A DNA stretch of 64,000 bases, from the NCBI RefSeq assembly GCF_021654795.1, contig NZ_AP025344.1:5642501-5706500 (forward strand), read 5' to 3'. Position 1 is the first letter of the stretch. Each line of letters opens with the position of its first letter. The notes below the pieces were generated by a model. It did not search any database. It had not been told where the DNA came from and worked only from the letters and a program-made list of their open reading frames with translations. Position numbers and translations under genes: made by a program. Shown here piece by piece: positions 1 through 9,592 of the stretch. This DNA is from Paenibacillus dendritiformis (GTDB lineage Bacteria; Bacillota; Bacilli; Paenibacillales; Paenibacillaceae).

Positions 1-874
1 GATTCCGCGCCAAGTACGAGGTGCTCGCCCCAATCGCCTTGATGATGCCGTACTGATTCGTTTTTTGCAAAGTAATAACATAGAAGAAAACAGCTTGCAC
101 AAAAGCGGCGATGACGACGAGGAAACCGATCATCATCGATAAAGAGCCTTGTTCTTCCTTGAAACCGGGGATGCCTGACATCGCCTCCTTCAGCGTCGCC
201 GTCTCGACGCCGTCGATGTGGGAAGCCAGCGTATCCGGAACCGACGGGTCCCCTTTTATCGCAATCGCGTTATAAGGCGGGGCTTGCCGGCCCAATGTGT
301 CCATCATTGCATCCATACTCTTCATATCCATATAGATGACAGGCGTATGACTGAATGTCTGCCCTTCCGCAAAGCCTACGACCTTCAAGGTTGCCTTCGT
401 ATCTGGGATGGTCAACGTAGCACCGAGCTTCACTCCATCTTTTTGCAGAGAGCGGTCAACCACCACTTCATGCGCATCGTTCACCACCGGGGATGCTCCT
501 TCCACGATCGGAGGCATCAGCATCCCTTTTGTATCAATTGCGAACAACGTCACATCGGACTTCCGCTCCGATCCGTCCCGGGTCAGCGTCGGCATCGTCT
601 GCGCAAGCGGCGTCGCTTCATGCACGCCGTCCTGCTCGGCGACTTGCGCCAACCGCTCTCTCGGCAAGGAGGAGCGCGACAGCTTGAACTCTGTATCGGA
701 CTGGTACACGATGAAATCCGCCTTCATCCGCTTGATCGCGGACGCATTATCGTCCGAGAGGCCGTTCGCCAGACCGGAGATGATTAATGTTAAGGAAGCA
801 ATCATGACCATAATGAACCCGATCAGTAAAAACCGGGCTCGGGCATGCTTCAATTCCCGCACCGCTAAAAACAT
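1..874 (-). CDS. ABC transporter permease, FtsX/MacB (HrtB/DevC-like) family, 3' end cut by the window
   Basis: The reading frame starts at ATG 874 behind a GGAGGG ribosome site and stays open to base 1, so only the first 291 codons are present. It begins MFLAVRELKHARARFLLIGF followed by a hydrophobic segment, which is the usual first membrane helix of HrtB/DevC-type permeases. A long soluble extracytoplasmic domain follows. A second hydrophobic stretch near the window edge ends in a segment reading YGIIKAIGAS, the cytoplasmic motif typical of FtsX-family permeases. Such proteins pair with a LolD/MacB-type ATPase for efflux or lipoprotein/heme handling. The partner would lie beyond base 1, so the substrate cannot be told. 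Confidence 0.85.
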   Translation of the reverse strand, partial: MFLAVRELKHARARFLLIGFIMVMIASLTLIISGLANGLSDDNASAIKRMKADFIVYQSDTEFKLSRSSLPRERLAQVAEQDGVHEATPLAQTMPTLTRDGSERKSDVTLFAIDTKGMLMPPIVEGASPVVNDAHEVVVDRSLQKDGVKLGATLTIPDTKATLKVVGFAEGQTFSHTPVIYMDMKSMDAMMDTLGRQAPPYNAIAIKGDPSVPDTLASHIDGVETATLKEAMSGIPGFKEEQGSLSMMIGFLVVIAAFVQAVFFYVITLQKTNQYGIIKAIGASTSYLARN

Positions 875-1169
875 GTTATTCCCTCCTTCTCTCTTGCCGG
901 ACTGCCAAAAACGCTGTCTGTCCAAGCCAACCTGTGTCTCTCCCGCTCGTGTCAGTATAAAAAATGAAAATGAACTCATCATGAACGGAACGTTACAAAA
1001 AGGAATGCGGACCAGATGCAGCTCAAAAAGCCTTGATATGCCCGGATCGCTCCGAACGCACCAAGGCTGATGGATAGAGATTACGTTATGGAAACACACT
1101 ACGATAATATGATGATGTCGGGAACCAAGGATTGAAGCCGCCCCTGCAATCATGACCGCCAACCCGAGT

Positions 1170-3432
1170 CTAAGGCTGCCAGTTGTACACCGGAGTGTCG
1201 CTTGTTCCCGTCGGGTTTGATGTGGCGGTAAACATGCGGTTCGCCCCGCCCTCCCAGGTGACATGGCCTGCCGCGTCTTTGATGATGAATTTGAACTGAA
1301 AGGCCGCCCCGGCTGGCACGCTAACCGGCAGGAACCAGTCCGGATAATTCGGATTCATGAACGAATCGAGCACATTGTCCGGATTCCAGGCCCCCAGTTC
1401 GGCAATATCGCCAACGACATAGACATTCTGTCCCGGCTGCGTCGTCTTATTGACGTGGAAAATGACCTGCACTTGATCCCCGCCCAGCACCTGGTACCGG
1501 AACGGGTTGCTCGTCTTTCCGTCTTTCGTGACAGTAATCGCGTAGTCGCCGGCAGGCACGTTCGGCACCACGGCCGCAATCCGGTTATCCTGTGCGGATA
1601 CGACCGCAGCCTGCTGAGACCCGAATGCAACGGTAGCCCCACCGCTCAGTCCGGTGCCATAGATGTATACGGTGTTCCCTGGACGCCCCATCGTTGAGAC
1701 GACATCGCCGATATGCGGTTCCGCAGGATCGGCTGGCGGATTATGCGACCAGACGCTGACTTCGCCGCCAGCGAGCGTAAAGGCCGGAATCTGAAGCGTT
1801 CCGTTCTGATCAACGACGGTCATTGTCCGGCCATACAGCAGGCCCTCCAATGCATCGGCATAGGTACCAACCGGCAGGGTCGTCGTCAAGGCAGGGATGG
1901 ATACGGTACGATCCGGCTGCCGGTTCACGGCGACAATGACCTGCTTGTCGAAGAACTGCCGCTTGTAGACGAGCGCATCGTCATTGCTGAACAAAATATC
2001 GGTCGTCCCGTATGCCAAGGCGTCATTGGACTGCCGCAGGGCCGACAGCTTGCCGATAAGGCGGTAGGCCACTGTCTGCTCGCTGAACGCCGGGGCCGCC
2101 GTCTGCAGGAACAAGCGGCCTTTATCCGACCCGCCATGGCCCGGATTCAAATATTGCTCCGTGCCATAATAAAGGTTCGGGATTCCGCGCGAGGTAAGAA
2201 GCACGGCCAGAGAAGCATGATAGGGCTTGTCATTCGGCTGGATATAACGGAAGCGCGACACGTCATGATTGTCGATAAAGGTGACGGCCTGATTTTCTAC
2301 CGTATAGTCCGCGCTCGTCTGTACGAGCATTTGTCCGAAATCGCTCATGCTTCTGCTGAAGTCACCAAACGCTTGCCGGTTGGCATTGTAATATTCGAAG
2401 TCCAGATTGTTGACGCCTGTCCGATCAGGGAACGTTCGGTATTCGTCATACTTCGGATCAGGCCGGCCAATGAAAAATTCCCCGAAGTGGGTCACCGGAC
2501 CGCATGGGGCAGAATCGATCGCATCCTTGAATCCTTTCACAAAGGCCGGGTTCATGTGCAGCGTGGCATCATGGCGAAAACCGTCAATGCCCTTCGCCTT
2601 CCAGAACTTGCCCGCCTTCTCCAAATGTTCGATGACGACGCCGTTCTCCTGGGAATAGTCGGCGAGCGAGGCCAATTCTTTATGCCGGTACCCGAATTGG
2701 GATGTATCGCTGTCCGGCCGGTTCCCTTCATGATGGAAAAAGCCGTTCGTATCGTTGAGGATGTCGGCGATTCGGTTCTCGACCTTGCCGTCGCCGTTGT
2801 AATCGATTGGGTTGCCGTCCGGGTCGAACACATACTGGCCGGAGCTGTCGCGATCTGGTTCATACAGCACGCCGTCGCCGTCCGGCCGCGGACCGGAATG
2901 GTTGGTCACGAAATCAATAACCCACCTTGATCCCCTTGTCATGGAGCGCATCGACCAGCGCCGTGAAGTCCTGCATTTTCCCGAAATGAGGGTTGGTTGC
3001 GAAGTAATTCCGCGCATGATAGCCATGATAGGATGCGTACATGCCGGCGATCAGGTTCTCCCGGTTCTCGTACGGAGCGGAGATCCACACCGCCGTAATG
3101 CCCATATTTTTCAGGTACGGGATTTTCTCCTGGATGCCTTTCCAATCGCCGCCTTGATATTTGTTCAGATCGGTTCCGTCGCCGCGTCCATCCCCGTTGT
3201 CATCGTTGAACAGCTCCGGGGGTGTGCCTGGGGGAATGTTGTTCGCGGGATCTCCGTCATAGAAGCGATCCGTCAAAATCTGATAAATGACATCCTTCGA
3301 TGTTACCGGCCCTAATGATTGTCCGGACGCCGCGGCGTCTGCGGGCAGAGGATAGGCCGCCGTATAGCCAACGATCAGGGCTAGCGCCAAGAACATAGAG
3401 AATAGCTTCTTCATGAACCGATTCATCGTCAT
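1170..3432 (-). pseudogene. CGTase-like GH13 alpha-amylase, frameshifted
   Basis: Two overlapping frames together encode one secreted glucanotransferase or amylase of about 750 residues. The likely start is ATG 3432 behind GAGGTG, and a signal peptide (KKLFSMFLALALIVGYTAA, cleavage near ADA) follows. Domain order matches cyclodextrin glucanotransferases: GH13 barrel, domain C, an IPT-like domain D, and a C-terminal starch-binding CBM20 ending in YNWQP. Catalytic elements are visible: FVTNHSG, GFRHDATLH (nucleophile Asp), GEFFIG (acid Glu) and FIDNHD. The frame breaks at 2921-2923, where codons for K-V-V-I-D carry one extra G in a GGG run. After that point the first frame ends in GY-stop while the rest of the protein continues in another frame. 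This is either a real null allele or a sequencing error. The gene stands alone between the permease and ligA. Confidence 0.85.
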
Positions 3433-3793
3433 CACGATCGACACCTCTTCACCTGTAATGGAAAGCTGGTTATCTCTCATAGCGGTTCTTCCCTGTCTAT
3501 TATTATGAAAAAGGAAAGTTCCGCCTGAGCGATTCATACGTGGTGCATCCGTTACTTTTGCTTATGCTGTGAAGTCGATTATGCCGTTCTAGAGCGGTAT
3601 GCCGCCTTAGCTTGCTGGTGCTGAAATGACCACCTCCGCCTCTGCATTGTCCTCGCATTCAGGAACAATTTTGATTCAATGGTTTCTTATCTCATGATTA
3701 CATAAATCTGTTATTCATGTAAATGTGTTTTTCCGCATAAAGAGCCCCTCTTCCTTGGTGGAAAAGGGGCTTACCGTATAGCTTGCGCTGTCG
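3433..3793. other. Intergenic region upstream of the amylase
   Basis: This stretch separates the amylase 5' end from the ligA 3' end, both on the minus strand. Apart from the ligA terminator at its right end I see no coding signal or clear promoter. Confidence 0.5.
3741..3772 (-). terminator. Rho-independent terminator after ligA
   Basis: On the minus strand a stem AGCCCCTTTTCC / GGAAGAGGGGCT with a short CACCAA-type loop is followed by CTTTATG. It lies about 20 bases past the ligA stop codon. The U-tract is short. Confidence 0.65.
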
Positions 3794-5827
3794 TTATTCC
3801 GCAGGCATTGCCTCTTGCAGGAGGCGGACCAGCTCATTCTCGTCCGTAATGACCGGAATGCCCAATTGCTCTGCCTTCGCCAGCTTGCTGCCGGCCTTCT
3901 CGCCGGCGACGACGAGATCCGTCTTCTTGGACACGCTCCCGGTTACTTTGGCGCCGCACGCTTCCAGCTTCGCGGTCGCTTCTTCCCGCGTCATGAGATG
4001 CAGCGTTCCGGTCAAGACGACCGTCTTGCCGTAGAAGAAGGATTCCGTGCTGACCGGCTTCGGCTTCTCGATCGGCTGCGGCCGCACGCCGAATTCGAGC
4101 AGGCGCTGGACGCTCAGCTTGTTCACTTCATCCTCGAAGAACGAGACGATGCTGTCCGCGACGATATCTCCGACATCCGGAACGGCGATAAGCTCCTCCC
4201 GCGTCGCGTTCATGACGCCCTCCAGCGTGCCGAAATGCTCCGCAAGCGCTCGGGTCGTCGTCTTTCCGGTATTCGGGATGCCGAGGGCGAACAAAAACGC
4301 GGACAGATCGCGCGTCTTGCTCGCTTCGATCGCCTGGAGCAAATTGTTCGCCTTCTTCTCTCCGAACCGGTTCAGGCCGACGAGCTGGTCGAACGTCAGC
4401 GTGTACAGATCCGACGGATCATGGACGTCCAGCTCATTGTAAATCTGCTCGGCCGTCATAATGCTGAACGTCTCGATGTCCATCGCGTCCCGGGACGCGA
4501 AGTGCACGATCCGCCCGACAATCTGCGGCTTGCAGTTCAGCTTGTTGTTGCAGAACAGATGGGCCCCGCGCATCTCCAGCTCCGATCCGCAGGACGGACA
4601 GTGCGTCGGGTACGCGATCTCTTCCCCATCCTGCTCCTCCGTCACCTTGCCGAGAATCTCCGGAATGACGTCGTTGGAACGCCGGATAAACACGCGCGAT
4701 CCGAGGGCGTATTTCAAGTTTTTGCGCTCGATGTCCCCGATATTGTTCAAGGTACAGTTCTGGACAGTCACGCCAGCCAGTTCGACCGGCTCGACCCGCG
4801 CGACCGGAGTGATCTTTCCGGTGCGGCCGACTTCCCAGTTGACCTCTTCCAGGACGGTCGTCGTCTCCTCCGCCTCGAATTTGAAGGCGATCGCCCAGCG
4901 CGGGAATTTGTCGGTATAGCCCAAGACCTCCCGGGTGCGCATATCGGTAATCTTGACGACCGCCCCGTCGATCAGGTAATCGAGCGTTGTGCGCCGTTCC
5001 TGGATCTGCTCCAGCTCGGCATGCACCGCTTCAATCGAATCGAAGTAGGAGATATACGGATTGACCTTGAAATGATTGTCCTTCAAGAACGCCATCATCT
5101 CTTGATGAGTCTGGAAGGCCAATCGATCCGCGTAACCGATATTGTAAAAGAACGCGTTCAGCTTCCGCTGCGCCGTCACTTGCGGATTCAGGTTGCGAAG
5201 CGCGCCGGCCGCGGCGTTGCGCGCATTTTTGAGCGGCTCGGCGGCGGTCTTGTTGTACGCCTCCAGCACGGACAGATTCATAAGCCCCTCGCCCTGTACC
5301 TCTATCGTCCCTTCCTTGTACGGAATGGTCAATGGAATGGAACGGATTGTCTTTACTTGCGGCAGAATCGACTCGCCGACGGTGCCGTTGCCCCGCGTCG
5401 CGGCCTGAACCAGCTTGCCGTCCGTATACGTCAGGTTGAGCGTCAACCCGTCGTATTTCAATTCAACGACGTATGTGGGAGCCGGCAACGGCTCCCGATC
5501 CGGATTTTTGGCGTTGTAATCCTGAATCAGGCGCAGCACCCGCTGATGCCAGGTGTACAGATCGTCTGCCGACTGGGCCTTGTCCAGACTCCACAGCCGC
5601 GCCAGATGGCGGTGCGGGGCGAAGCCCTTCAGCAGCTCCCCGCCCACGCGCTGCGTCGGCGAATCGGGGTGGATGAACCCTGTTTCTTTTTCCAGGGCGA
5701 CCAATTCGTCATACAGGGCATCATATTCCTTGTCGCTGATCACCGGATTGTCGAGCGTATAGTAATGGTAATTGTACCGGTTCAATTCCGCCACGAGTTG
5801 TTCCATTCGAGATTGTGCGTTCGTCAC
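3794..5827 (-). CDS. ligA: NAD-dependent DNA ligase LigA
   Basis: A 677-residue protein that seals DNA nicks using NAD+ during replication and repair. The start is GTG 5827 behind AAAGGAG. The N-terminal Ia domain contains YNYHYYTLD. The adenylation motif VELKYDG places the AMP-accepting lysine at about residue 124. A four-cysteine zinc finger (CPSCGSE ... CNNKLNCK) lies near residues 412-435, helix-hairpin-helix repeats follow, and a BRCT domain closes the protein from about residue 595. Length and domain order are normal for the family. It is the third gene of a pcrB-pcrA-ligA unit, 82 bases after pcrA, an arrangement conserved in bacilli. Confidence 0.98.
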   Translation of the reverse strand: MTNAQSRMEQLVAELNRYNYHYYTLDNPVISDKEYDALYDELVALEKETGFIHPDSPTQRVGGELLKGFAPHRHLARLWSLDKAQSADDLYTWHQRVLRLIQDYNAKNPDREPLPAPTYVVELKYDGLTLNLTYTDGKLVQAATRGNGTVGESILPQVKTIRSIPLTIPYKEGTIEVQGEGLMNLSVLEAYNKTAAEPLKNARNAAAGALRNLNPQVTAQRKLNAFFYNIGYADRLAFQTHQEMMAFLKDNHFKVNPYISYFDSIEAVHAELEQIQERRTTLDYLIDGAVVKITDMRTREVLGYTDKFPRWAIAFKFEAEETTTVLEEVNWEVGRTGKITPVARVEPVELAGVTVQNCTLNNIGDIERKNLKYALGSRVFIRRSNDVIPEILGKVTEEQDGEEIAYPTHCPSCGSELEMRGAHLFCNNKLNCKPQIVGRIVHFASRDAMDIETFSIMTAEQIYNELDVHDPSDLYTLTFDQLVGLNRFGEKKANNLLQAIEASKTRDLSAFLFALGIPNTGKTTTRALAEHFGTLEGVMNATREELIAVPDVGDIVADSIVSFFEDEVNKLSVQRLLEFGVRPQPIEKPKPVSTESFFYGKTVVLTGTLHLMTREEATAKLEACGAKVTGSVSKKTDLVVAGEKAGSKLAKAEQLGIPVITDENELVRLLQEAMPAE

Positions 5828-5909
5828 GGAGGTACTCCTTTCTATCTCCTATTCATATATGAGGTGGTTATGAAAACAGGTTCGAGCCAGGCAAGCGCCC
5901 GCTGTCACG

Positions 5910-8276
5910 TTATACTTTGGTTACCGGAGCGAATGCGGCCAGCAGGCGCTTGACGCCGACCGGGGCCGGGAAGGCAATCTGCAGTTCCATATCCGTGCCC
6001 GTTCCTTTGACGGATACGATGACGCCGGTGCCCCACTTCGCATGCGCGACCTTATCCCCGGCCTGGTAGGAGGAATCGCCGTTCTGCTTCGCCTTGTCGA
6101 ATGCGGAGGTCACGGTCACCCCGCCCGGCTTGGAGGACACCGCTGACGTGCGCTGACTGGCCGCGGTGCCGGTACGGCTGCCGAGGCCGCCTGTGGATGT
6201 GCCGCCGTTGGCTCCGCCGCTGTAGCCGAGTCCGCGTCCGCCGTAGGAAGCCGCGGAATTGCTGCGGCCGTAGCGGTCGAAGCGCTCGTAGCGCGCGCCC
6301 GCCGGCGATATATCCTCCTTCAGCTCGTCCGGAATCTCCCGCAGGAACCGGGACGGCGGATTCGCATTCGTCCGGCCGAACAGCGTGCGCGACCGGGCGC
6401 AGGTCAAGTAAAGCTGCTCCTCGGCCCGCGTAATGCCGACATATGCCAGACGCCGCTCCTCTTCAAGCTCCTCGTTGTCGCTGAAGGCCCGGCTGTGCGG
6501 GAAGACGCCTTCCTCCATCCCGATGATGAAGACATATGGGAACTCCAACCCCTTGGCGCTGTGCATCGTCATCAGTATGACCGCATCGTCCTGCTCCTCC
6601 GGGGCGTCGTTCATCGAGTCGATGTCCGCGATCAGCGCCAGGTCGGTCAAGAAGGCGACGAGCGACTTGTCTTCATTCCGCTGCTCGAACTCCTGGGTGA
6701 CCGACAAGAACTCGTCGATGTTTTCGAGACGGGCTTTCGATTCCAAAGTATTTTCACGCTGCAGCTCAAGCCGGTATTGGGACAGCTCAAGCATCTTCTC
6801 AGTCAGTTCCGTCACCGATAAATAGTCCACCATCCGGTTCAGGCTGTCGATCATCGCATAGAACTCGCGCAGCGCGCCCTTCGTCTTCGCCGCGATGTCG
6901 AGCCCGTCCATATCGTCGAGCACCTTCATCATCGACGTTCCCCGCTCGGCCGCCGCTTCCGCCAGCTTGGCCATCGTCGTCGCGCCGATGCCTCGCTTCG
7001 GCACGTTAATAACGCGCTCCAGGCTGATATCGTCGTCCGGGTTCGAGATAAGGCGAAGGTAGCCGAGGATGTCTTTGATCTCTTTGCGATCGTAGAACTT
7101 GATGCCGCCTACGATCTGATACGGAATATCGGATTTTATCAAAATTTCCTCGATTACCCGGGACTGCGCGTTGGTACGGTATAAAATGGCATGTTTGCTG
7201 TAGGATTTCCCGTTCGCTTTGTTCTTATTGATCTCGCCGGTGACGAAGTAGCCTTCATCATGCTCCGAATCGGCCTGGTAGACCTTGATCAACTGCCCTT
7301 CCCCTTGATCGGTCCACAGCTTTTTCGGCTTGCGGCCGGTATTCTGGTTAATAACATTGTTCGCGGCATTCAATATATTCGCCGTCGAACGGTAATTCTG
7401 CTCGAGGTAGATGACCGTCGCTTCCGGATAGTCCTCCTCGAAGTTCAAAATATTCGTAATGTCGGCGCCGCGCCAGCGGTAAATCGACTGGTCGCTGTCC
7501 CCCACGACGCAAATATTATGATGCTTGTCCGCCAGCATGCGGCACAGCATGTATTGCGCCCGGTTCGTATCCTGGTACTCGTCGACATGGATATATTTGA
7601 ATTTATTCTGATAAAAATCGAGCACCTCCGGCTCTTCCTTGAACAGCTCGATCGTCGTCATGATCAGATCGTCGAAATCAAGCGCGTTGTTGCTCTTGAG
7701 CCGCTGCTGGTATTTCGTATAGACCTTCGCCACCACGCCCTGGAAGTAGTCGCCGATGTTCTGCTCGAACCGCTTCGGCGAGAGCAGCTCGTTCTTCGCG
7801 CCGCTGATGGCGGCCTGGATGGCGCGGGGCTCGAATTTTTTGGTATCAAGGTTCAGGTCCTTCATGCAGCCCCGGATAACTGAGAGCTGGTCCGTCGAGT
7901 CGAGGATGGTGAAGTTCGACGTGAAACCAATCCGCTCGATGTCCCGGCGCAGGATACGCACGCACATGGAGTGGAATGTCGACACCCAGATGTCGCGGCC
8001 TTCCGCGCCGACAAGCTTCGCGACCCGCTCCTGCATCTCGCGGGCCGCCTTGTTCGTGAACGTAATCGCCAGAATGGACCAAGGCGGCGCCTTGCGCTGC
8101 GAGATGAGATAGGCGATGCGGTGCGTCAGCACGCGCGTCTTGCCGGAGCCGGCGCCGGCCATAATGAGCAGCGGCCCCTCCATCGTCTCGACGGCGCGGC
8201 GCTGCTCCGGATTCAGTCTCGCTATCGATTCATGGAGATCCACTCCGGGGCGGGACGATTCTAGAAATTCAAACAT
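5910..8276 (-). CDS. pcrA: ATP-dependent DNA helicase PcrA (UvrD/Rep superfamily 1)
   Basis: A 788-residue 3'-to-5' SF1A helicase for repair, plasmid replication and removal of RecA from DNA. ATG 8276 is preceded by AAAGGAG with 9-base spacing. Helicase motifs are intact: Q motif LNPEQRRAV, Walker A GAGSGKTR, motif II DEYQDTN, motif III GDSDQSIYRWRGA, motif IV EQNYRST, and motifs V/VI ending in VGITRAEEQLYL. The C-terminus holds a low-complexity Gly/Ser/Arg linker and then a Tudor-like end (GDKVAHAKWGTGVIVSV), as in Bacillus PcrA, which contacts RNA polymerase. It sits between pcrB and ligA on the same strand. Confidence 0.98.
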   Translation of the reverse strand: MFEFLESSRPGVDLHESIARLNPEQRRAVETMEGPLLIMAGAGSGKTRVLTHRIAYLISQRKAPPWSILAITFTNKAAREMQERVAKLVGAEGRDIWVSTFHSMCVRILRRDIERIGFTSNFTILDSTDQLSVIRGCMKDLNLDTKKFEPRAIQAAISGAKNELLSPKRFEQNIGDYFQGVVAKVYTKYQQRLKSNNALDFDDLIMTTIELFKEEPEVLDFYQNKFKYIHVDEYQDTNRAQYMLCRMLADKHHNICVVGDSDQSIYRWRGADITNILNFEEDYPEATVIYLEQNYRSTANILNAANNVINQNTGRKPKKLWTDQGEGQLIKVYQADSEHDEGYFVTGEINKNKANGKSYSKHAILYRTNAQSRVIEEILIKSDIPYQIVGGIKFYDRKEIKDILGYLRLISNPDDDISLERVINVPKRGIGATTMAKLAEAAAERGTSMMKVLDDMDGLDIAAKTKGALREFYAMIDSLNRMVDYLSVTELTEKMLELSQYRLELQRENTLESKARLENIDEFLSVTQEFEQRNEDKSLVAFLTDLALIADIDSMNDAPEEQDDAVILMTMHSAKGLEFPYVFIIGMEEGVFPHSRAFSDNEELEEERRLAYVGITRAEEQLYLTCARSRTLFGRTNANPPSRFLREIPDELKEDISPAGARYERFDRYGRSNSAASYGGRGLGYSGGANGGTSTGGLGSRTGTAASQRTSAVSSKPGGVTVTSAFDKAKQNGDSSYQAGDKVAHAKWGTGVIVSVKGTGTDMELQIAFPAPVGVKRLLAAFAPVTKV

Positions 8277-8424
8277 GAGGAAGTGCTCCTTTCACCTTAC
8301 TGTCTAACCGCCTGCTAGGATCGCTAGCGTGAGCGGCCGGATGCCGGTGCACCTAAGCACCGGCTGTATATGCTGTCCTATCATTACCTGATGTCATCGA
8401 TAATTGAGAGGAAGGCGTCTCGCC

Positions 8425-9129
8425 TTATGGGACAAGCCGGACGGCCTCAACCGTCCGCAGCGCGGCTTCCACGTCGTCGTACACGATGTTGCCGACCACG
8501 ACCGTATCTGCCGCTTCCGCCGCCTCCCTGGCCTGCTCCTCCGTGCGAATGCCGCCCCCGTAGAATAGTTGGGCGTGGCTTAAGTTTTTTCGAACATGAT
8601 GAACCAATTCCATATCGCCATACGTGCCGCTGTACTCGACATAGACGACCGGCAGCCGCATCAGCTTGTCCGCCACCTGCGCATACGCTCCCGCTTCCGC
8701 CGATGTCAGTCCGGTCTCCGCTTCCGTCAGCTTGGCCGCGGTCGCCTCGGGATTCAGTATAATGTAGCCTTCCGGGATGAGCAGCTCCCACGGAATCATA
8801 TAGCCGTACTGCTGAATCGCACGCTGATGTTGGCCGACCATCCAGTCCGGATTCGGCGTGTTCAGCACCATCGGGATCAAATATGTGTCGAACCCGGGCA
8901 CGACGGAATCCAGATTCGACACCTCCAGCGCGGCCGGCAGCTCATAGCGCCGTATCCGCGACATCAGCTCGACCGTATTCTCGAACGTCACGCCGCTCGA
9001 TCCGCCCACCACGATCGCGTCCGTTCCGGACAGACAGATGCGGTCCAGATCGTCGTCGCTGATATCTTTGTCGGGGTCTAATTTGAACACGTGTCGCCAC
9101 GCTTCGATTGAAATGACAGGGGTATGCAC
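8425..9129 (-). CDS. pcrB: Heptaprenylglyceryl phosphate synthase PcrB
   Basis: A TIM-barrel prenyltransferase of 234 residues that joins heptaprenyl diphosphate to sn-glycerol-1-phosphate. The frame extends to a TTG at 9144, but GTG 9129 has an ideal GGAGG at 8-base spacing and gives the usual N-terminus (VHTPVISIEAWRHVFKLDP). Family motifs seen are KLDPDKDISDDDLDRI, VVGGSSGVTFENT, EYSGTYGD and FYGGGIRTEEQA (phosphate binding). It is the first gene of the pcrB-pcrA-ligA group. The 148-base gap to pcrA holds a GC-rich hairpin (8343-8364) without a T-run. Confidence 0.95.
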   Translation of the reverse strand: MHTPVISIEAWRHVFKLDPDKDISDDDLDRICLSGTDAIVVGGSSGVTFENTVELMSRIRRYELPAALEVSNLDSVVPGFDTYLIPMVLNTPNPDWMVGQHQRAIQQYGYMIPWELLIPEGYIILNPEATAAKLTEAETGLTSAEAGAYAQVADKLMRLPVVYVEYSGTYGDMELVHHVRKNLSHAQLFYGGGIRTEEQAREAAEAADTVVVGNIVYDDVEAALRTVEAVRLVP

Positions 9130-9319
9130 GATGTTGTCCTCCAAGCTTCGAATAAACTGCTCTTCCTAGTGTATCAAATTCAGTCTACGAATGCAGTCAG
9201 GAGGTGTCAATGAGCAGAGATGCGTGTTAGTGGCAGAATGTATGTTCTTATTGTTCTATTGTAATCAAAATGAGGGGGGAAGTCACGGGGAAGTTGAAGG
9301 GAGCGGAACGGAGTAAGAC

Positions 9320-9451
9320 TTAGCCAAAACACGCTTCGTATACGATGCTGATGATGATCACCCACAGCGACACCCCTAGCAGCAGCGCAATGACCCAGCC
9401 GCGGCCGGTTGCCAGATGATCGGTGTCGTTGCTTTTGTCCCGATGGTTCAT
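9320..9451 (-). CDS. Small single-pass membrane protein, 43 residues
   Basis: ATG 9451 is preceded by GGAGGAG at suitable spacing. The 43 codons encode a polar N-terminus (MNHRDKSNDTDHLATGRG) followed by one strongly hydrophobic helix (WVIALLLGVSLWVIIISIVY) and a short tail ACFG. I do not recognise a family. The strong ribosome site and clean topology make it a credible small gene. It lies alone between pcrB and the glycan locus. Confidence 0.6.
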   Translation of the reverse strand: MNHRDKSNDTDHLATGRGWVIALLLGVSLWVIIISIVYEACFG

Positions 9452-9523
9452 ATCGTCCACTCCTCCATAGATTATGTATATCCTCATTGTGGACGGAAGT
9501 TGCCGGGGGATATACGCGGATCA

Positions 9524-9567
9524 GAAAAACCTTACCCCAGGTCGTTGCATTCGTGTGAGGTAAGGTT
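9524..9567 (-). terminator. Terminator at the end of the glycan locus
   Basis: The minus strand shows AACCTTACC ... GGTAAGGTT as a stem with a long loop, followed by TTTCTG. It sits about 25 bases after the stop of the sugar-phosphate transferase gene. Confidence 0.7.
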
Positions 9568-9592
9568 AGATATGCGTTGTGTACGTCGTCTT

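Noticed and set aside
3815..5953. 712-codon open frame opposite ligA
   Set aside because: Antisense artefact; ligA motifs are complete on the minus strand.
8343..8364. Terminator between pcrB and pcrA
   Set aside because: GCCGGTGC/GCACCGGC is a perfect hairpin but has no T-run and the two genes are usually co-transcribed.
9210..9230. Six-codon frame MSRDAC with an AGGAGGTG site
   Set aside because: The ribosome site is excellent but a six-codon frame without context cannot be supported.
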